This document shows positions 26,501 to 41,500 of a stretch of DNA of 64,000 nucleotides, piece by piece; the stretch's first letter is position 1; each line of letters starts with the position of its first letter. The translations under genes were made by a program, and so were the position numbers. Under the pieces are notes generated by a model. That model was not told where the DNA came from. It was given only the letters and a program-made list of their open reading frames with translations, and did not search any database. The stretch spans positions 20,274,212-20,338,211 of the forward strand of contig JAKZAP010000021.1 of the NCBI GenBank assembly GCA_023053575.1. Direction: 5' to 3'. The DNA is from Branchinecta lynchi. Lineage: Eukaryota > Arthropoda > Branchiopoda > Anostraca > Branchinectidae.

Positions 26501-29500
26501 CTTAGTAACAGCTAATTAACGCTATATAACAGTGGTCGCAGCGAGGGATATTGAACCCCAAAATTTTTTTTTTTATCTTGAATATGGATTGTTGAAATAT
26601 TTTGTTTTGTTTACGGGAGGGAATTACGGGATGTCTTGCCTCGTTGATTAGTTGTTGGAGAACTATTTGTTAGGCCTATTATTAATTTGTTCCTTTACAG
26701 TTGGTTTTCAAAATGTCTAGTGATGAGGGTGACACGAAAGACGACGTGAGAGTTAAGTTAAATGCCGATAATTCGAGTCTCGTACTGAAATTGTTGGGTT
26801 CGCTTCCTGATTATGGAGGGAAGACGGACGTATCGGAATTTTTGAAAAAGGTGGACATTTTGACGAAAATTGTGGATTGGTCGCTGTTGAAAGAGTACTT
26901 AGGTCTAAAGCTCAGTGGCGATGCATTTTCATTTTTTGTAGCTACAAAGGATTGCGACTTTGACTCGTTCAAAGAAGGGTTCGAGACCCGCTTTGCATGT
27001 ACGACTCATCGAAGGAAATTAAAATACGGGCAAATCGCGTTGGAAGCCGGCCAATCATTACTCGCGTATTGCGGCCTTGTAAAAGAAGCATGCGTCGAAC
27101 GTTTTGGTGAGGATGTGAATGACAGCGTAGTAATTCACGAGATCCGAAATGGTTTACCCGATAAGTACGCGAAACTCCTGTATGAAAAGTCGCCCGCTAA
27201 ATTGGAAAAGTGCGTCGGGATTTTGGCAAATGCTGAAGAGGTGGAAGCAGCTATGCGTATGCGGTCGTTGGTAAAGGCAGCAGGTGCGTCTAATAACGTT
27301 TCGGCTAGTCGTGGTGATTCGCACGTTCAAAATTATCGAGGCGGTTATTCACGCGGTCGCAAGCATAATGTTTCTGTTGCCAATGGTTCGAGACCGGCAC
27401 AGAACAAGTACTCAAAAGATGGAAAGCCGATTTGCAATCGCTGTTCCAAAGTGGGACATATCGCCGTCAAATGTCGCGTTCATTTAAACTCGTCCGGTCG
27501 CCAGTAAAAGCAGGTGCTCGCGACCCGTCGGTTAAAATTTTGCCTGCAGCCAAACGTGTAAATGAGGTTTATACCGGAAATTGGCAAGATCTGCCAATGA
27601 TTAAATGCTTTGTCGCGAAGGATCGAAGCATTTTTTCACTTTTTGATTCCGGTGCGGCGAAATCTCTGATTAGGTCTAGTGTTTTTAGGAAACTAGATCA
27701 GTCGTGTGTGGTGGAACAAGAGAAGGAGGAGGGGGCTTTTAGGTCTATAACAGGCAATTCGCTAAGATATAGTAGTCGCGCTGTTATTAGTCTGATGTTG
27801 AATGGAAGATGTGCTACATTTGAAGTTTATGTTTGTGATGAGTTGCCGTACCCTCTCGTAATTGGTTTCACCGATATGAAGCGTAATAAGTTGATGTTTG
27901 ACGCGGAATTTTGTGAGGTTTTCTTCAAAGACAGATTGTCTAAAGACTCACGAGATTGTAATGTTGTGGCTGTAGAGGCAAAAGTTGAGGCGAAGAAATC
28001 TGAATTAGGTTCGAATCCTAACGTCAGTGCTGGATTTCATTCCGCTCCGGAAAATGCCAGTTCCGTAGAGCCACCGATTTTGACAGACGCGACCGTTTTC
28101 GAGGCTTGTAGCGAGCCTATACCGGTTACTGATCGAGTTGTTGTTATCATATCAAACCGTGTTACCGTTAACCCTTCGTCAATTTCCCGCATAGATGTTT
28201 GTTTGAAAACGAAGAAAGCTACACCTACGTTAGGCTATTTTCCTGGGGAACAGTATAAAGGTTTAGATATTGAAGATCAAGTTGTTGAGGTTTCCACGAG
28301 TGGTCGTTTCTGCTTACTCGTTACCAACACATCAGATCAACCTGTTTCTCTTCGTAAATCAGAGATATTCTACTTAGTCCCGCTATGCGAGTCAGACATT
28401 CATTCTGATGCGCAAGGGGTTATTAACTATGTGTCTGGTTTGATAAATAGCGTCGCTGTTAGCAATACGAGTACTAAGCCTAGTGATCTATCCGTTCCTA
28501 AGGACCCTAAGGATATGACGAAAGAAGAATTCACCGAACTGTTCGATTTGTCACATCTGGAATCAGAACAAGTCAAGAATCACTTCTTAGATTTAGCGTA
28601 CAAACGGAGACTAGCTTTTGCTACGCACGAATCGCATTTAGACGCTTGTGATCTCATTTCACATGCGATTAATACGAATGGTGCACCACCCGTTAAGAGT
28701 CGCCCTTACACTGTGCCCCATGCACAGCGTGAGATACTGAAGTCTAAGATAGATGGTTTGCTAGAATCTAAGATAATAGAAGAATGCGACGGACCTTACT
28801 CTTCACCGGTTATTTTACTGAAGAAGAAGAATTTGGGAGAGTATAGAATGGCTGTCGACTACAGAAAATTGAATCGAGATACGGTGAAAGATTGCTACAA
28901 TTTACCGAATATCCAAGATATGCTGGATCGCATGTCTCTTAGTCGTGTCTTTTCGCAGTTAGATTTTTTGTCAGGATTCTACCAGTGTTTAGTGGAGGAA
29001 GAGGACAGGGATAAAACAGGTTTTATAACTCCATTTGGCCTGTTCCGTTTCATTCGAGCGCCGTTTGGTCTGTGCAACATGCCAGCAACCTTCCAACGCT
29101 TGATGGAACGAGTGTTTAGATCCCTGTTGTTCAAGTACCTAGAATGTTTTTTAGATGATGTTACGGTTCACACACGAGATACGAAAGATCAGTTAGATTG
29201 TCTAGAGGTTGTGTTAGATAAGGTAATTGAGGCTCATCTAAAACTACGTCCTTCCAAATGCTCGTTTCTAGCTACTTCAGTTACGGTGTTGGGTCATGTT
29301 TTGTCGAATGGTACAATAAAACCGGATCCGAATAAAATTGCCGCGATTAAAAATCTGAAATATCCATCGAACATAAAAGAAGTTCGGTCTGCGGTCGGTT
29401 TATTTTCGTGGTTCCGGAAATACGTACCAGATTTTTCCCAGATCGCCATGCCTCTTACGGCATTGATGAAAAAAGGCATTCCATTTAAGTTCGAAAGTGT

Positions 29501-32500
29501 TGAAAAAGCAGCTTTTGATATTCTTCGACAGAAACTTATGGTGGAGCCTATCCTTGGCTTAGCTAGACCAGGAGAAGGTGGTTACATACTATCTACAGAT
29601 GCTTCAAAAGAGGCAATTGCTTGTAAGTTGTCGCAAATGCAAGATGGGAGGGAAGTTGTATTGTATTATGGTTCTCGTCGTCTTAATAAGGCTGAGGCTA
29701 ATTACACAGTTACGGAGATGGAAGCACTTAGCGTAGTTCATTTTATCAAGCAGTTTCGTCAGTATCTTTATGGTACCCGCTTCAAAGTAGAGACTGACCA
29801 TAACAGTCTCCGTTGGCTTATGACGACAAAAGAGCCTACTGGAAGACTAGCTCGTTGGGCGCTAACTCTGCAAGAGTATGACTTTGAGATTGTTTATCGT
29901 CCTGGACCGATGAACGTTGTCCCGGATGCTTTAAGTCGTTTGCCCACGATTAATTCTATTTCTCCACAGCCTAAGTTAGTTTTCCCAGTGTTACCGCCAT
30001 CTATTGATTTATCGCAGCTTCGGAAAAGTCAAAAGCAAGATAAAGATTGTCTTGCAATGATTCGCTATTTGTCTCAAGGTGTACAAATGCCGTACGATTT
30101 GGAAAGAAGAGTTATAAGGGAAATTCAGAATTTTTTTGTTGAGGATGGAATTTTGTGTCATGCGTCTGTGCCGTCTGGAAAATGTCGAAAGTCTGATGTC
30201 GTGTTAGTCCCAGTAATACCGCATGCTATGATTCCTCAGATTTTGAATGATTTTCATGAATCACCTTACGGAGGTCATTTTTCATCATCAAAAACGTACG
30301 CAAAACTTCGTGATCATGTTTTCTTCTTTAAGATGTACTCAGTATGTAAGATGTTTTGTGAATCGTGCGAAAAATGCCTAAAAAGGAAACCGATGAATGT
30401 TACTCCGAATGCTCCTCTGCAGGAAATGCCTGTCCCTGCAGGAGTACTTGATATGGTTTTTGTTGATTTAGTTGGACCATTTCCGAAAACGTCCAACGGT
30501 AATACGTACATATTATCGATTACGGATTATTTTTCACGTCATGTACATCTAGTACCCATTGTGGACGCTAAAGCCAATACATTTTTGAGAGCTTTTGTTG
30601 AGAAATATTGTCACATATTTGGGTTTTGTCACACACTGATGTCTGATAATGGTAGTCATTTCAAAAATTCAGAAGTTGATGTTTTTTGTAAAAACATGAA
30701 TATCGTGCACAAATTTTCTAGCGCGGAACATCCTGCTTCAATGGGAATTTTAGAGAGAAGACATAGAGATATAGCTTCCATTTTGTCTCAGTTTGTAGAC
30801 CAGTCACATCGAGATGACTGGGACAGTTGGCTTTCTTACGTTTCTTTTTGCATGAACACCGCTTTCCATGAGTCCTTACAGGATAACAGCTTTTTCCTCA
30901 TGTTTTTGCGTGACGCCGTTCTGCCGGTAGATGCCCTCATGAAATCCAGAACCTTTTATGATTCACACGTATCATATAAATCGGAAATGCTTGGAAGGAT
31001 GCAGAAAACTTACGAACATGTGTGGAAAAATATTGATGAAAGTAGGGATACGCAAAAGTTTCAGCATGATAAAAAGTCACATTTTAAACCACACGAAGTG
31101 GGAGACGTGGTTTATTTAAGAATTTTGAAGAAGGGAAGAGCACATAAGTTGAATGACACTCATTTTGAAGGACCTTATCGTGTGATTGCAAAGGTCGGAG
31201 TAGTCGATTACGTCATAAAACATATGCATAAAAAGTTGAAGCAAAAGACGGTGCACTACGATTTGTTAAAACCGGGAAAAACTCGTAACCCTTGGGTGGT
31301 TGACCCACCTGACCAGGGGGAGGAAGAAAGGGAGGATTCCGATTTTGGGGATGGGGAGGATGTAGTTAGAAATAGTGACGTTAGCAACCCACTAACCCAA
31401 TCTAATGATGACACAGACTTGGAAGCTGCAGATCTGTCTGTATCTGTTCCTCATCCTCGCACTCCCAATGACGGTAATTTGACGACAAGGACGGATGCTC
31501 GACCAACTTTGACTAGTACGCCACTTTTGACTCGTACTGAGACACGCACACAGACACCACGTCACACGCCATTTCATTCATTTTTAAGTGCAGAAGATTC
31601 TGGACACTTACAGCCGCGTGCGCTTTTCCCAGAAAATGATACAGATCGTAGTGAATTGGTGCTGGAATTGTCGGAATCTCCAGAGGAACCGGCTGTTGAG
31701 GATAGTCCGACGGTTGACCCACCAAATTTGCGCCCTTCACGAATGACGAAACCACCGGAACGATTGGGATATGATCGCCCTGGCGGAGTAAACGCCACAG
31801 GCATTGATAAGGCGATGGCCTTGAGCATTTTACAGAAATTGTTGGAATGATCTTGTATCACTCCAAAAATTACTGAAGAAACTTGTTGTTTTTATAGGAA
31901 ATAGGATGTCGAATAAGAATTTTTTGGGTGTGTGAAAATTATGTTACTTGTGATATGTTGCTGGTGATTTCCAGCTTTTGTAAATACCTTGTCTACCGCT
32001 ATGAATTTTGCAGGTGATGATTTTTGTGATGAGTTATGTCAACCACCTCTGTCGCTGCCATCGACTGCATCGTCAGGTCACACCCTCTACAATAAACCGC
32101 GAAGAAGATGTCATGCCCAGCAATTTGAAGCAGCGTGTTGCAGCCCAAAGTCAGCCTAAGTCTCAGCTCGTATGGGAGATGTTTCCCTCGTCAGTTGCCG
32201 TTGTTGCGCGTACAGTTCAGTACGTCGCCGAAGGAACTGTCTGCTGTTGCTGTGTGGTGGCGTTCAAGCCACAGGTGTGCTCGATACTGAGCAGTTTGAA
32301 GAAGATAAGCTGAGCAGCTGCATTGCCAGGGGCAGGAGTAACACGGCTGCCTGCGTTTGTCCGCGTTTGTCTGCGTTTGAAAACTTCAGTTTGCGCATCC
32401 TCGCGTTAATCCACGTTGTTGTCATCAACCTACGCATCCTTGCGTCAATCAACGATGTCGTCGTCAACCTACGCATCATACATTTATCTGCGTTTGTCGA

Positions 32501-35500
32501 CGTCACTGCCACCCCCACGTTATGTGCATTTGTCGACGTCATTTTGCGCATCCTTACGGTTATCAGCGTTCGTCGCTTTCAAGCTGCGCAACCATGCGTT
32601 GCTTACCTACGATTGTTTCCGTTGACTGCGTTAGACTACGTTTTGCTCCTCCAGTCAACTGTAACCTACTGTCAGTCGTCGTCTTGGTATGCTCCAGTCG
32701 ACGCCCTACCAGTCGTCGTCGTCGGCATCAGGAGCAGCGAAGCTGAGGATGATCGTGATCGTGATCGTGATTCGTGTGCGGTATAGACAATCGGCAAGAA
32801 GGACTTGAGGTGTGACTACGGTGCAGTGCGATAGGTCGAATTGCGTTATCACTTTGATACGCTTTCTGAAAATGTTATATGTCCGTATCGGTCGGATACG
32901 TGTTATTGTGATCGGAAAAACAACTTTAAAAGTTTTGTTATGTTTTGGCAACATTTGCATTTGTTTTGTGCTGGGAGGTATTTTAGATAGGGGGTTGGAT
33001 CAAGGGAGGAGTAAAATAAAATTGGGGCAGATTAAAATTGAATTTCAGAACTGAGGTCAGTTCTTTTTGGAAGGGGGGAGGTGTAACCAAGGTGTACTTT
33101 CACCAAGGGAGTTCACGACACCTTGGTTTCTATAAGTTTAATTCCGCCAGGTAACAACAGGTTCCTGGCGATGAATAACCTGAGCCATTCAAGTTTGAAT
33201 TGGGGCGAAATTTAATACAATGCTGGGCAGTCTGTTTTGAGTGGGACCGGTGAACGGTCGTTGCTGGAGATGTTAAAAGTTAAGTGTTGAGTTTTATTTA
33301 TTACCTGCTATCTATCGCCATTGTATTGTAAATGTAAATACACGAATATGTTTTTCTACAATTGACGAACGAGGTAGAGTTTAGTGGGTGTTTTTATTTT
33401 GGTTTTGTTAAGCATGGTCCACACCGCTCGGGGACCATGTCGTAACAGATAACTTTCCGTAACAGTAGAGAGATTAAAGACGTAGTAAAATTAACGCTTA
33501 GTAACAGCTAATTAACGCTATATAACACTAGTTTAAATAAATACATAATATATTACAAATAACGGTAGTAATGAAACTAGCATTGATTTTTACAAAATCA
33601 CTAATTATTATTCCAATGAATTAGTGGTTTAGTAAATAAGAAATATTCCTTGAGCCGAAGCTGATTTTGAAACAAACATATATTCAAGTAATGCATATAA
33701 CGGATACATCAGCTACGATACGTTAGGAGCGATATTTTGGCTCTTCTTGGCAAGGGTCCTCGTCAGGCTGTCAATCTTCAGGGTCAACGTCGGGGAAGGA
33801 AACAAACCTGGAAATAGTCTCTGCTAAAAACATAGAAATATCGCTGCTAAAGCATCGTAGCTGACGTATCCGTTACATGCATTATTTGTATACAGTAAAT
33901 AATACTGCAGATAAAGTAGTCGTCCCCTTGATGTCTAAGGAGTATTAACTAAATTTTCAATACTTGGAGAGCCTAATAATGATGAATGTTTACTCAGACA
34001 CAATGCATATTCCTGCTAATATGGCCCAGCAAACCCATTCGTTTCTCGTAAGTTTAGTTTGTGTTGCACAACGTATTGTTCGTGTTTTTTTATGATATTG
34101 CTTTATTCTTCTATTCGTTTAATTTTTTTTTATGTATTTTTTTTTCAGTATCCAAGTATGGGCATATTTTCCCTTTTTTATTTATTTGTAAGTCCTAATT
34201 TGTATTCTTTCTTACTAAAGGTTAAATTCATACATCGAGGTTGATATCAGAAAATAACACCGAGACGGTCATTGAAAATAACCTATCTGAGACGAAGGCG
34301 AGGTATAATAGGTTATTAAAAATATCTACCGAGCCGCAGGCGACGTTGATATTTTTTTTTTTAATGGCCATTTAGGTTGTCATTTCGATATCAACCGAGA
34401 TGGAGGTGTGTTAACTGTTATAACTTTTTCGAACAGAAATCCTCTCATGAGGCTGATATGATTTATACCATCCTCTCTGGAGGCTGGTATGACTTATATC
34501 ATCCTCTTTGGAGGCTGATATGACTTATATCATCTTATAATATCTACCGCCAATTTTCTCTGTGGAGATTATCGTAATATAACTGACCGTGGGTAATAGG
34601 AGGATATGCATTACATACCTGTTCGAAAAAAGTTATAAGACAATATAGGAATTGCGAACTGTCGGCTGTTATAACACTACCTCTGCATGATAATTTTCGT
34701 CTCTCACATCGAGCTTGCTTGAATCAACGGCCCATGATGAGTTATTCAGAATTATCCACTTTTATTTTTCGGTGGTCTTTTTCCCCTTAAAAGCTTATTT
34801 GGTTTCCGCGAGATGACGCGCTGCGACAACAGGAAGTAGATGATAATGTTCCTTCAGCCCAAGCTGACTGCGAATCATATTGGCGGTGCAAAACAGATAA
34901 TTCAGCCACATTTCATTAGAGCTATATTTCGGTCCTTCTTGGCAAGGGTCCTCTTCAGGCTCAAGCCGCTCAAGTTGGAAAAATAACTCGTGAACAAATA
35001 AATATAGATTCTTTCTTAAATATCTGATTTTGTGAACTTCTTCTAGGAAAATTGGTTGGAGATTGGTTGGAGTTGGAGGACCCTTGCCAAGAAGGGCTGA
35101 AATATAGCTCTACTAAAATCTAGCTGACTTATCCGTTGCACCGACAAATAGGAAGTAGATGGTTCTCTGCGCTTTTAATTGGCAATAATATTTAGACAAC
35201 GATGGATAGATGATTTTACTGACATTTTTTGAATGGCGAATATTTGAATTTGCTTTGGCAGCAAAGGTTCCTTTCAGCTCAAGATCAAGAAGCGGGGAAA
35301 CATCACCCTAATTATCAGGTCAAGGGGATTGATCTGCTGAAAGATAGGTAGTTGCAGGCCCCTGCGAGTAATCAAGTTATGACCAACTTTAAGAGGAGTG
35401 AAATGAAAAACAGAAATGCTCCTCTTCCGGGATCTTAAGCCGCATACACACGGCTTCACATACCGACGCTCTAACCAATCGAGGGGCTTGTGAACATGGT

Positions 35501-38500
35501 TCGTAAACCACTACATTTAGTAACAAGCCACATCTTCACCGATCTTCACATAACGGGCTGAACCTTCGCATAACTATTTTCTGATCTAGGCGTACTTATC
35601 ATTGGCGTTTGGTTGACGCCAGTATTTCTGCGTTGACACACACACTTGTGGCAGCAAGATGCGTGCAACGATCTTGCGTGCGTCTCCTTATGCCACACCT
35701 GGTAAAAACTACGCTGTATGTGACAAACACGTGTTGGTTCACTTGAGCTTGACCATCAGTCCTTACTGAACCTTTAGTTTAAAGCAGAGCAGAATAAAAC
35801 GACGGAGTAGCGCCAAAACTTGACAAAATTGACACACACTCGAATAGCAGCGATAGTAGCAACACTAGTGATAGAGAACGTGCCTACTGAAACTCATTCA
35901 GTCTTTCACCAGCGCTGGCTCTGATGACTCCATATCCTGAACATAGCAACAAAATTATACAGACTTCATTATTTATTTGGTGTATGCTTACCGCACCTTT
36001 GGTTTACTAGAAATTTCTAAGCCCACAAGTGTGTCACGCTGTAAGTGCTGCAAGCGTAGTGGGCGGCGCTTACACGAATGGCACGCTTGCAAAGCATGGA
36101 AAGCATAGGTCTTGGCACTACTCACTAGTGTTAATTTGCTCTGGTTTAAAGAACCCCTCTTGCTTAGTCTGCCTTTCAGAACATACTTAGCTCCCATATG
36201 GAATTATAAGCTTCTAAAATCCCAAACTTTCTCCATTGTTTCGTTTCGTAATTACGAATTTTTAGCGCTTTTTCGGCCTTGCCGAGTTTTCCCGTCACCG
36301 AACGAAAAGTTTGTCGGAATCTTAAGCGTCTACTGACAACTCTTTCACTCATAACAATGGGATAATCTTTTGTTTATTACTTCTTTTATTTACTTAGTTT
36401 TCCCAGTTTTTAACCAAGGCACGTTGAATTTTCAAATGTTTTGCGTGTCAAGTTGGGTGAGTGGTAAGGCAAGACGTGGAGTGGTAAGGCTGTCTATGCA
36501 GATGAGACGGTGGTACGAAAGAATAAATATTGTAATTAGCACAGTAGGTATAAAGATGTTGAGTCTACGCGAGTCTGATCTAGCCTGAAGTGAAGATGTC
36601 TCCGGATTGTATATGTATGTGTCAGGCTCTGTAGGACAAGGCTGTAGGCACGTACTCTTCGCGTGAGCCTGTGTCCTACATCTCTTGAAGTTCGTCAACC
36701 CTGACACAACCTCCCTTCATCACAAAAAAATGGCGAAGACATTTTTCAAAAATTTGTTCGCACAGTTTGGCCCCTTCTTCTCTCAGCTACAGTTCTTAGG
36801 GCTCACTTCTGGGCTTCTGCCCAGGCCAAAATTTGCACACACTCAGGAATACAATGGGAGAGGTGGAAACCGGAGATCCAGACTAGACAGTTGAAAGTTG
36901 ACTCGCGATTGAAGAATTGAAGTTAAAGATGTGTCGGAACTCTATCTTAGCTGATTGCCAATGCCATCTTGTGGTGACGTGATGCTTGTGCGATTCGGTA
37001 CGAGCGGAAAACCAGCGTTGGACATCTTGTTGACATGGCAGATGGCAGAATGTTTATAGACTAGAAAAAATTGATTGGTTAGAACGATTCTTAGATAAGA
37101 TGTTTACTTCTTATTCTACGTTTGATTAAGTTTAAAATACAACAGCTTATGACCCTGAATGGTACATATAGCGTTTCTTTTTCCGTAAATCAGAAGATTC
37201 TAAGCTGGAAAGATCAAGATCTATTTTGTATTATAATGATTCTGTAGTCAGTGGTTAATCCGACCGGAAGACGGTAGGAAAAGGAAGCTGTTTATGACCA
37301 GAATGGTACATAGTGTGCAGCTTTTTCAATTCCGAGAACTGACCAGTTCTTATTCTTCCGAAAAGAATCACGACGTTTTGATGATTGTGAAGATCTTGTT
37401 CAGCGAGAAAAATGATTGAAATCAATTCTTAATCTCTGATTTAATTCAGATTATCTTGTTGGAAACGGTAGCTGCGTGAACTTAATTCGAAGAATTCAGG
37501 ATACTTGTTTGATCATGAGTTTGCTGAAAACAATAGTATTAGGGAAGTAAAATAATTAATACGTGACCTTTTTTTTTTTATATTAGTTGTTTCTGCAGTT
37601 CAGGATCGAAACGTTCTTCGTCCGTGATGACGTATCAGAGTTCTGGAAGCAATCGTCATAATAGTGTTGTTTGGCTTTCAGATATGCTGACGTCATGAAC
37701 TGAAAATAATACGATTAATACCCTAATTCTTAATAAGCAATACTTCTGTAATGAAACAGCAATTTAGCTCGATTATTAATGTTAAGGGTTTAACGCTCGA
37801 CTCGAAAAGGTACGAAATATTTTATTCTTTTCCCAGAACTTGAAACATAAGTTATTTTTTTGTTTCTAAATGAATTAAATTGCTTTTCTTGGTAACTCAT
37901 GAAAGTATACTTATTACTTATTTGTTTGTATAAGTAACTTGTGAATCTTTGATCCAGACCATGTCTTTAATCCATTTGCGCTCGTTAAGCATGTCCTTAA
38001 ACGAAACTTGGACCAAAGTCGTTGCGACAATAGGAATTTCTAGTACTTCAGATATCAAAATATCATATTATTTCATTCTTCTGCGCGAACTCAAAACTAA
38101 TTCCGTAGAATTATTATTTCTTTCTTCACCGAAATCTGTCAGAATAATGTCTCGTAGCTCGAATGGCGGAAGTTGAAACTCGTCAGTTTCAGATTTTTTG
38201 TATTTATTTTATCAGCTGTGTATCAAATCATTAACTATTTGTATAGCTAGTTTGCAACCTAGCTAAAATTTAGTAATAATTTCACTAACAAGCTATTATT
38301 CTAGTCTTCAGACCAGTTAAAGGGAATTCTCCACTTCTGCCTCGCTAGATAACTTTGATTAGGCATTGACAGTGCTGTTATGAGCTTAACGATAACATGA
38401 TTTCGTTTAACATGCCCTTTAATTTTCCTTAGAAACTGAGCTAACATTTTATTCTGACAGTGCTTAGAACTAGACGAAATTTCTAGTTACGAAACTTTGA

Positions 38501-41500
38501 TCACTTCTGAGATTTCCTTCGCTAGATAATTTATGCCAATTACATAAAATCATTTTGTTTTCCGCTAACCTGCGGCTTGATTTTATTTTGCAAAATGTTT
38601 AGACTAATCTGCTTCATTTTGCGCATCATGCAATGTGATAGAATGGGGTACCAAATCTTCGTAACTCAGCATGAAACGAATAGGGTTTTTCCCCCCCAAA
38701 ACTATACTTGTCTTGGAACCCCCAAGATACCAAACGCGTTTGCTCAGATATGTTGGATTTATGACAACCTAGTCATTTACCACAAAAAATTCATATAGAC
38801 TCGTAGCAAACAATTTTTCAAGGTGCGAACCGCAAAACGAAACTTAGTGGAGCAAAAACCTTCCATTAGGTTTTTTAACACAATAAAGCCTTCATGCTAA
38901 TCAGAGACAGTGGTCTCAAATGTCAAAAGACATTTATACTGATATGTCAGCTTTCGTAGTTTGGCCAGAAATTACGAAAGACAATTTCAATAACTAAGCA
39001 GTGAGTTATTCCGTAATTTAAATTATCTATTACTGATTATCTGACGGAGGTTTCTTTTGCTAGCTTATTAGATCTTTTACCTCGTGTGTCAAAACATTCT
39101 AGTTATAGAAAATTCACAACTATTGTGCATGATTAGAAAAAATAATATTAACATGAAGCTTGAAGAACCACGCCATGGATTCTTTCTTTGGATTGTAAGG
39201 AGCGACCTTACAAAATCCTTCCGCCAAATATTTATTCACGAATTGTCGTTCCCAGACAATACGAAACACACCAGACAACACTGGCGACTCATCTCTCTGG
39301 ATTGGTCTCAGACCTCTTCCGAGAACGGTGTAGAACAATTTGCACAGGTTTGTTCTGACTTCCAATCCTACAACAACGCCAAACAACGAAATCAATTCAA
39401 TGACTAAAAGACCAGCTCCACTCAATTCTTATTCCGGAGAATGTGACGGTTTTAAGGTCTTCGTTGTGCGTTTTTTCCTATACCAAGGAATTTCGGCGGA
39501 CTTGAGGTACCTCTTTCGTTCGAATGCCTTTCAAACGACTAAACATCCGGGTCGCAATGACCGGGTTGGGGAACTGATATGGTCAGCACACGCTGGAAAC
39601 CATATTATCAGGCATAACATAGAGAGTGAGATTTAATGCGGTATAGTTTAACGCGTGTGAACTCTGCTTTTTTTTTTTTTTTTAGCTTGCTCTTTCAGTT
39701 GCAACTAAATACTTGTCTCTTGTAAATTGCAACTTCTGTCAAAAATAACAAAATTCAAAGTCCAACCAATTCTTGGATCTTAAAATTTGACAACTTAACT
39801 TTAAAGTGTAACTAAAGTCTTTGATTTTTACAGCAGCTTTGCTTGATAGGTTTTAAGTCGTCTCATTTCGTTGCACTAAGTTTCTTCCAGACCGGATCTA
39901 GGATTACAGTATAAATGACAAATTGCAAAATTTGTACTAAATTACTAGGAATTGGATCATTCGAAAATTAAGATAAAATAAACTTTAGGCAAACTTGAAC
40001 AAAGCTTGCTTAGAAGACTAAAAGAAGAAACTAATGTTCTGGATTGATCCTTTCCTGTTACTAGTTTTGCCCAAAATTGGTCGACTTAAAGTACAAATGA
40101 AAGGTTATGACTTCTTCTTATCCAGTGTTGGGCAGTACTCCAAGTGCTTGTATTTCAAGTACAGGTACTTGTTTTACTTAAGTACAATTTGTATAGGATA
40201 CTTGATAGTTTGTTGAAATAACTAAGTACTTTGTTGTATTCGTTGTCAGGTTCTTAATTGGTACTCAAGTACAAAATTTGGAAGTACTTGATAATTTATT
40301 ATTCGAGTGCAAATTTGAGTTACTTGTCCCAACGCTGTTCCTATCGCACTTGGCAAGAACTGGCAAATTTATGTTGCATTTACAAGTAAGATTATCTCGT
40401 AAGGCTAACGGAATTGTATCCGTAGGCTATAGCCTAACCACCCTTCATCCCGAAACTGGACGAAGTCAGTTTTCTTTACCGTATCCCGACGATGTTTGTG
40501 TAACGTCTGCTTTCTAATATACCGACTGAATGCAGCAACTGATTTGCAAAATGTGTAAAGTAAAATACATTTCTTTGAAACAAGAATCATATATTTTTAA
40601 TTATTGAAAGCAAAACAAATAATCTTAACCAGAAATTTAAATATTAAAAATCAGCGGCGACAGGCTGAAATAAATAAAGAAGTTTATAGCTTACCAAAGA
40701 AAATTCTTGAGTTTAGTATAAATTAGAAACTGCTATTTCTCAGCATGGCAGCTTTAACAATGCTTGAAAGTAGCGGGAAATGAACTTTAAATTCAAGTAA
40801 TCGTATGTAGGATTTTTCATTAAATGAAATTAAAGGCAAAAGACAAAACTTTTATTGCCTGAAGCTAACACATTTTGACTGCATATTATAACGATACATT
40901 GAAGGTATTATAGCAACTAGTGGTAATAAAATATGTTATTAGTGAACAATAGTTTGATCATAGAGATATCTTTTAGCGCAAGAGTTTTAACAATATTTTG
41001 GAACCGTCTTTCCAAAAAAAACGCGTGCTAAGGAACCTTCAGTCCTTAGATTTCAGGAAAACAATGCATCTTTAATTCTCAGCTTATTGGAGCTAGACAC
41101 CCCTTGCGAAGTTCATTGGCTCTACCCTAAAGTGAAAGTTTATTTACAGATCGTCCTGTATTCAGGTCGTGTGCGGAATATCTCTGTTAGATCGATTGAT
41201 TGATTGCGTCTTCTGTCAAAGAGGACCAGAAGAGGCACAGAGATTTGCAAATATTCTGAGCTGTCACTATCGTAACAACAATTTGCGATAACAACACAAA
41301 ACTTGTTTGTCAAAATGGGCTGTAAGCTGGGCTAGACAAGCAAAGAATGCATTACGTTTGGAATTATTTTAACATTGCGATGTTTTTCTTAAGGCACTAA
41401 ATAGCAAGGAAAATTGATAAAATCAAATAATCTCAGTTTGTTCTCTTCGAGAAACAAGATGAATCGAAATGTGATCTTTTTATAAAGTTGCGAGAATGTA

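Larger units (their letters stand above)
26086..33527 (+). mobile_element. Intact Ty3/Gypsy LTR retrotransposon
   Basis: LTRs at 26086-26531 and 33082-33527 (446 bp each) appear identical on reading. They start TGTAACC and end TATAACA. CTAG precedes the left LTR (26082-26085) and follows the right LTR (33528-33531), a 4-bp target duplication. The internal part has a primer-binding site, gag, a -1 frameshift signal, protease-RT-RNaseH-integrase and a polypurine tract. The insertion is recent (identical LTRs) and lies in sense orientation to the Kazal gene, within an older LINE fragment. Confidence 0.95.

Noticed and set aside
32172..32786. 204-codon frame after pol as an env-like gene
   Set aside because: It mirrors DNA repeats, lacks a signal peptide, cleavage site or membrane anchor I can defend, and starts without a splice or leader signal.
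39084..39425. Overlapping 107- and 101-codon frames inside the LARD as captured genes
   Set aside because: They overlap on opposite strands and show no domain motif; open length is within what AT-rich random sequence gives.
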